Under the pieces are notes generated by a model that was not told the origin of the DNA, did no database searches, and was given only the letters and a program-made list of their open reading frames with translations. The translations under genes were made by a program, and so were the position numbers. Shown here piece after piece: positions 59,729 through 64,000 of a DNA stretch of 64,000 bases (position 1 is the stretch's first letter; the number at the start of each line of letters is the position of its first letter). The DNA comes from Oleispira antarctica RB-8 (lineage in GTDB: Bacteria > Pseudomonadota > Gammaproteobacteria > Pseudomonadales > Oceanobacteraceae), in assembly GCA_000967895.1 (NCBI GenBank), contig FO203512.1, positions 1,945,350 to 2,009,349 of the forward strand, written 5' to 3'.

Positions 59729-61159
59729 ATGACGGCTAAAACACTTTATGACAAGTTGTGGGATTCCCACATGGTCAAGCAACGCGATGATGGCACGGCT
59801 TTAATTTACATCGATCGCCAGTTATTACACGAAGTAACCTCGCCGCAAGCGTTTGAAGGTCTTCGTATCGCCGGTCGTAAGCCGTGGAAGCTTAGCGCTA
59901 ACCTAGCGACCCCTGATCACAACGTACCAACGACGAAAACAGAACGCGCTGTTGGTATTCAAGGCATTCAAGATCCTGTGTCTAAAATTCAAGTTCAAAC
60001 CTTGGATGACAACTGTAATGAGTTTGGTATTACTCAGTTCGATATGATGGATAAACGTCAAGGTATCGTTCACGTAGTTGGCCCAGAACAGGGCGCAACT
60101 TTGCCTGGCATGACGGTTGTTTGTGGTGATTCTCACACAGCAACACACGGTGCATTTGCGGCGCTGGCTCACGGTATTGGCACGTCTGAGGTTGAGCACG
60201 TATTAGCGACTCAGTGTTTGATTCAGCGTAAAATGAAAAACCTGTTAATCAAGGTTGAAGGCACCTTAGGCGACGGCATTACGGGTAAAGACGTGGTCTT
60301 GCATGTAATTGGTGTAATTGGCACAGCAGGTGGTAATGGTTGTGCAATGGAATTTGGCGGCAGCGCGATTCGCAGCATGAGCATGGAAGGTCGTATGACT
60401 ATGTGCAACATGGCAATCGAAGCCGGTGCACGTGTAGGTATGGTTGCTTTTGATGAATTGACCGCTGCCTATGTCAAAGGGCGCGACTTTGCACCGAAGG
60501 GCGATCATTGGGAAATGGCCGTCGCGCAGTGGGCTGATTTAGTCTCTGATGATGATGCTGTTTTCGATAAAGTTGTGAACGTTAAGGCAGAAGATATTAA
60601 ACCGCAGGTGACTTGGGGCACGTCTCCTGAAATGGTTACTACGGTAGATGGCTTTGTGCCGACGTTGGAAGACGCAAAAGACGATGTAGAGCGCAGTGGT
60701 TTTGCCCGTGCTTATGAATACATGGGTTTAACCCCGGGCCAAGCGATTACTGATATTAATCTTGATCGTGTTTTTATCGGTTCTTGTACTAATAGCCGTA
60801 TTGAAGATTTACGCGCCGCCGCCGCTGTTGCCAAAGGCAATAAAGTGGCCGAATCTGTGATTCAGGCTTTGGTTGTTCCAGGCTCTGGTTTGGTTAAAGA
60901 GCAAGCTGAAAAAGAGGGTTTGGATAAGATTTTCATTGAAGCAGGCTTTGAATGGCGTGAGCCAGGCTGCTCTATGTGTTTGGCAATGAACGCCGATAAG
61001 TTGGGCAGCGGTGAGCATTGTGCTTCAACGTCTAACCGCAACTTTGAAGGTCGTCAGGGCTATGGCGGTCGTACGCATTTGGTCAGTCCAGCGATGGCTG
61101 CGGCTGCAGCGATTGCGGGTCACTTTGTTGATGTTCGTCAGTTTGAATTGGTTAAATAA
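59729..61159 (+). CDS. leuC: 3-isopropylmalate dehydratase large subunit
   Basis: 476 residues. With LeuD it isomerises 2- to 3-isopropylmalate. An aconitase-fold Fe-S enzyme with ligand Cys in [13 protein letters not shown], and in [30 protein letters not shown] is a core motif. Length equals E. coli LeuC (466) plus ten. ATG 59729 follows TGAGAGAG. First gene of leuC-leuD-leuB, 11 bp before leuD. Confidence 0.97.
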   Translation: MTAKTLYDKLWDSHMVKQRDDGTALIYIDRQLLHEVTSPQAFEGLRIAGRKPWKLSANLATPDHNVPTTKTERAVGIQGIQDPVSKIQVQTLDDNCNEFGITQFDMMDKRQGIVHVVGPEQGATLPGMTVVCGDSHTATHGAFAALAHGIGTSEVEHVLATQCLIQRKMKNLLIKVEGTLGDGITGKDVVLHVIGVIGTAGGNGCAMEFGGSAIRSMSMEGRMTMCNMAIEAGARVGMVAFDELTAAYVKGRDFAPKGDHWEMAVAQWADLVSDDDAVFDKVVNVKAEDIKPQVTWGTSPEMVTTVDGFVPTLEDAKDDVERSGFARAYEYMGLTPGQAITDINLDRVFIGSCTNSRIEDLRAAAAVAKGNKVAESVIQALVVPGSGLVKEQAEKEGLDKIFIEAGFEWREPGCSMCLAMNADKLGSGEHCASTSNRNFEGRQGYGGRTHLVSPAMAAAAAIAGHFVDVRQFELVK

Positions 61160-61170
61160 GGAGCGTTATA

Positions 61171-61806
61171 ATGAAAGCATTTGTTAAGCAAAGCGGTATC
61201 GTCGCTCCGATGGATCGCGCCAATATCGATACGGACATGATCATTCCGAAGCAGTTTTTAAAATCAATCAAGCGCAGTGGTTTTGGCCCAAACTTGTTTG
61301 ATGAATTACGCTACCTTGATGAAGGTCAGCCAGATGCGGATAATTCAGGTCGTCCGTTAAACCCGGATTTTGTATTAAATCAGCCTCGTTATAAAGGCGC
61401 GTCTGTTTTGATTACTCGTGAGAATTTTGGTTGTGGTTCTTCGCGTGAGCATGCGCCTTGGGCATTGGAAGATTTTGGGTTCAATGTCATTATTGCCTCA
61501 AGCTATGCCGATATCTTTTTCAATAACAGTTTTAAAAATGGTCTATTACCGATCGTTTTAGAGGAAACTATTATTGATGGGTTATTTGCAGAAGTAACGG
61601 CGACTGAAGGTTATGAATTGACGATTGATTTAGAGAATCAAAACATCATTAAACCCAATGGCGATAGCATTCCATTTGATGTTGATGCGTTCCGCAAGCA
61701 CTGCTTATTAAACGGTTTAGACGACATTGGCTTAACCTTGCAAGATGCCGACGACATTACTGCGTATGAAGTGACACGCAAAGTATCCTCGCCTTGGTTG
61801 TTTTAA
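61171..61806 (+). CDS. leuD: 3-isopropylmalate dehydratase small subunit
   Basis: 211 residues (E. coli 201). The swivel domain with [30 protein letters not shown] and [13 protein letters not shown]. It completes the LeuCD isomerase. AAGGAG precedes ATG 61171 at good spacing, 11 bp after leuC. 44 bp to leuB. Confidence 0.97.
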   Translation: MKAFVKQSGIVAPMDRANIDTDMIIPKQFLKSIKRSGFGPNLFDELRYLDEGQPDADNSGRPLNPDFVLNQPRYKGASVLITRENFGCGSSREHAPWALEDFGFNVIIASSYADIFFNNSFKNGLLPIVLEETIIDGLFAEVTATEGYELTIDLENQNIIKPNGDSIPFDVDAFRKHCLLNGLDDIGLTLQDADDITAYEVTRKVSSPWLF

Positions 61807-61850
61807 AAATCATAGTGTTAAATTATTGAATAGTTAAGTTGGAATTAAGA

Positions 61851-62927
61851 ATGTCTAAGAAAGTATTGATTTTACCGGGTGACGGTATTGGTCCAGAAAT
61901 CGTAACCGAAGCAGAAAATGTATTGGTTGCTGTGAATGCAAAATTTAATCTAGGTCTTGAGTTTGATCATGGTCTAGTGGGTGGCGCTGGTTATGATGCT
62001 AACGGTCATCCATTGCCTGCTGAAACCATGGAAAAAGCCAGAACCGCTGATGCCATTCTTTTAGGTGCCGTTGGCGGACCTAAATGGGATGCGCTTGAAG
62101 ATCGCGAAATGCGTCCTGAGAAAGGTCTTTTGGGTCTTCGTTCCGGTCTTGAATTGTTCGGCAACTTGCGCCCAGCGATCTTGTACCCACAGCTTGCAGA
62201 TGCTTCATCATTGAAACCTGAAGTTGTTTCGGGTCTTGACATATTAATCGTACGCGAACTAACGGGCGGCATTTACTTTGGTCAGCCACGCGGCATTCGT
62301 ACATTAGAAAATGGCGAGCGCGAAGGTTATAATACTTACGTTTACCGTGAGTCTGAAATTCGTCGCATCGGCAAGGTTGCTTTTGAAGCGGCTAAAAAAC
62401 GGGGCGGTAAACTGTGTTCCGTTGATAAAGCTAACGTACTTGAAGTAACGGTATTGTGGCGTGAAATTATGACGGAAATGGCGAAGGACTATCCAGAAGT
62501 AGAGCTTTCGCACATGTACGTTGATAACGCCGCGATGCAGCTTGTACGTGCACCAAAGCAGTTTGATGTAATAGTAACAGGCAACATGTTTGGCGACATT
62601 TTATCGGATGCCGCGGCCATGCTAACGGGTTCAATTGGTATGCTACCTTCAGCGTCTTTAGATAAAGACAATAAAGGCATGTATGAGCCTTGTCACGGTA
62701 GCGCACCTGACATTGCTGGCCAAGGTATCGCAAACCCATTGGCAACCATCCTTTCTGCTGCAATGATGTTAAGATACTCGCTAGGTGAAAATGCTGCGGC
62801 TGACGCGATTGAGAAAGCCGTGAGTGACGTGCTTGATCAAAACTTACGTACTCCAGACATCTATTCTGAAGGCATGACAAAAGTAAGCACTTCAGAAATG
62901 GGTGCCGCCGTCGTAAAAGCGCTTTAA
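61851..62927 (+). CDS. leuB: 3-isopropylmalate dehydrogenase
   Basis: 358 residues from ATG 61851; a TTG at 61839 in the same frame is not needed. It oxidatively decarboxylates 3-isopropylmalate to 2-oxoisocaproate with NAD+. The start [16 protein letters not shown], catalytic Arg/Lys in [14 protein letters not shown] and VDKANVLEV, and [17 protein letters not shown] (metal Asp) define LeuB. GGAATTAAG upstream gives a ribosome site. 57 bp before asd. Confidence 0.97.
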   Translation: MSKKVLILPGDGIGPEIVTEAENVLVAVNAKFNLGLEFDHGLVGGAGYDANGHPLPAETMEKARTADAILLGAVGGPKWDALEDREMRPEKGLLGLRSGLELFGNLRPAILYPQLADASSLKPEVVSGLDILIVRELTGGIYFGQPRGIRTLENGEREGYNTYVYRESEIRRIGKVAFEAAKKRGGKLCSVDKANVLEVTVLWREIMTEMAKDYPEVELSHMYVDNAAMQLVRAPKQFDVIVTGNMFGDILSDAAAMLTGSIGMLPSASLDKDNKGMYEPCHGSAPDIAGQGIANPLATILSAAMMLRYSLGENAAADAIEKAVSDVLDQNLRTPDIYSEGMTKVSTSEMGAAVVKAL

Positions 62928-62984
62928 TTAGCCAAGAATTTTATTTATCGAGCGTTTTAAAACCGCTATAGATAGGGAGAGAAA

Positions 62985-64000
62985 ATGAAAACTGTAGGTC
63001 TAGTAGGCTGGCGTGGGATGGTGGGTTCTGTGCTAATGCAACGCATGGAAGCAGAGAACGACTTTGCTGATATCAACCCAGTATATTTTACTACCTCACA
63101 AGCAGGGCAAGCAGCTCCGGCTTTTGGCGGTAAAGAAGCGCCTGCGCTTAAAGATGCATTAGACATCGACGAATTAAAAGCGATGGACGTGATTATTACC
63201 TGCCAAGGCGGTGATTACACCTCGGCCGTCTATTCAAAGTTGATGGCCGCTGGCTGGAAAGGTCATTGGATCGACGCAGCATCAAGCTTGCGTATGAAAG
63301 ATGACGCTGTGATCGTATTGGATCCAGTGAATAAGAACGTGATTAAAGACGCGCTGCATAACGGCACTAAGACGTTCGTGGGCGGTAACTGTACTGTCTC
63401 ATTAATGTTGATGGGCCTGGGTGGTTTGTTTGAAAATGGTTTGGTTGAGTGGTTAAGCTCGCAAACGTATCAAGCAGCTTCTGGCGGCGGCGCTAAGCAC
63501 ATGCGTGAATTGTTGACCCAAATGGGCCAATTGAACTCAGCGGTTGCTGATAAATTGGCTGATCCGCGTAGTGCAATTCTAGACATTGACCGTATCGTTG
63601 CTGAAACTCAGCGTAACGGCACAATGGATACGACTAACTTTGGCGTACCGCTAGGTGGCAGCTTAATTCCTTATATCGACTCCGAGCTAGAAAATGGCCA
63701 GAGCCGAGAAGAATGGAAAGGGCAGGCCGAAACCAACAAAATTCTAGCCACTGGGAGTAATATTATTCCTGTTGACGGAAACTGCGTACGTATCGGTTCA
63801 ATGCGCTGTCATAGCCAGGCATTCACCATCAAACTGAAAAAAGATGTGCCGATGGATGAAATTAACGCCATGCTAAACGAGCATAGCCAATGGTCTGGTG
63901 TTGTACCTAATACGAAAGAAGCCACTATTAGAGATCTAACGCCAACGGCCGTAACGGGTACTTTGAACGTTCCGGTGGGTCGCTTGCGTAAGATGAATAT
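62985..64000 (+). CDS. asd: Aspartate-semialdehyde dehydrogenase (3' partial)
   Basis: 338 codons shown, no stop; cut by the right edge (E. coli Asd 367 aa). It reduces aspartyl phosphate to the semialdehyde for Lys/Met/Thr and cell-wall diaminopimelate. The start [14 protein letters not shown] is the NADP site; the active Cys is about residue 136 in [10 protein letters not shown]; '[19 protein letters not shown]' and [12 protein letters not shown] are enterobacterial-type Asd motifs. GGGAGAG precedes ATG 62985. The leuCDB-asd order is common in pseudomonads and relatives. Confidence 0.96.
   Translation, partial: MKTVGLVGWRGMVGSVLMQRMEAENDFADINPVYFTTSQAGQAAPAFGGKEAPALKDALDIDELKAMDVIITCQGGDYTSAVYSKLMAAGWKGHWIDAASSLRMKDDAVIVLDPVNKNVIKDALHNGTKTFVGGNCTVSLMLMGLGGLFENGLVEWLSSQTYQAASGGGAKHMRELLTQMGQLNSAVADKLADPRSAILDIDRIVAETQRNGTMDTTNFGVPLGGSLIPYIDSELENGQSREEWKGQAETNKILATGSNIIPVDGNCVRIGSMRCHSQAFTIKLKKDVPMDEINAMLNEHSQWSGVVPNTKEATIRDLTPTAVTGTLNVPVGRLRKMN

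Noticed and set aside
1-64000. rRNA, tRNA or riboswitch genes
   Set aside because: I saw no convincing cloverleaf, rRNA segment or known riboswitch core by eye; a covariance-model search would be needed to exclude a small one.

Overview
This window looks like chromosome of a marine gammaproteobacterium of the Oceanospirillales/Pseudomonadales type (moderately AT-rich; Oleispira, Thalassolituus or Bermanella-like gene content). That placement is inferred from protein content (Si-specific transhydrogenase SthA, NqrM/ApbE, MlaA-response regulator-STAS cluster, FabR, leuCDB-asd, YebG under a LexA box); no rRNA or tRNA gene is present to confirm it.

Layout. 1-40 kb is ordinary core genome: an NhaC antiporter cut by the window edge, FKBP isomerase, Bax-inhibitor-like membrane protein, argS, a MltC-type transglycosylase, a two-domain QueD-like protein, lpxL, SOS gene yebG, a 1000-residue lipoprotein beside mlaA, a PilZ/response-regulator-phosphatase/STAS signalling group, gpsA, sixA, two alpha/beta hydrolases, rluA, a MlaC-solute-binding fusion protein, trhP, yigZ, rlmG, apbE-nqrM, sthA, a Tus-like replication terminator protein, tal and dusA. 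A 17-bp sequence closely matching the E. coli Ter consensus lies just upstream of dusA, about 2.8 kb from tus.

40.9-50.8 kb is a decayed mobile region inserted in the 5' end of dusA. A 55-bp piece of dusA (52/55 identical) is found at both ends (40881-40935 and 50571-50625). The distal copy still encodes a displaced dusA N-terminus. A tyrosine-integrase N-terminal remnant follows each copy, which suggests successive insertions at the same site. Inside are a frameshifted phage structural gene, an intact IS66-family element (2427 bp, 8-bp target duplication) that splits a 68-codon ORF, and seven genes on the minus strand separated by attC-like sites: an integron cassette array without an integrase (CALIN-like). 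Its products are a GIY-YIG nuclease, three HEPN-like proteins and three membrane-anchored unknowns.

50.8-64 kb returns to core: two small unknown genes, fabR, a nitrite-assimilation operon (nirB-nirD-nitrate/nitrite transporter) behind a convincing sigma-54 promoter, a periplasmic rhodanese, uspE, and a LysR regulator divergent from leuC-leuD-leuB followed by asd, which runs off the right edge.

The items most worth a second look are the cassette array with its HEPN genes, the serial dusA insertion, the Tus/Ter pair outside the enterics, and the MlaC-substrate-binding fusion.
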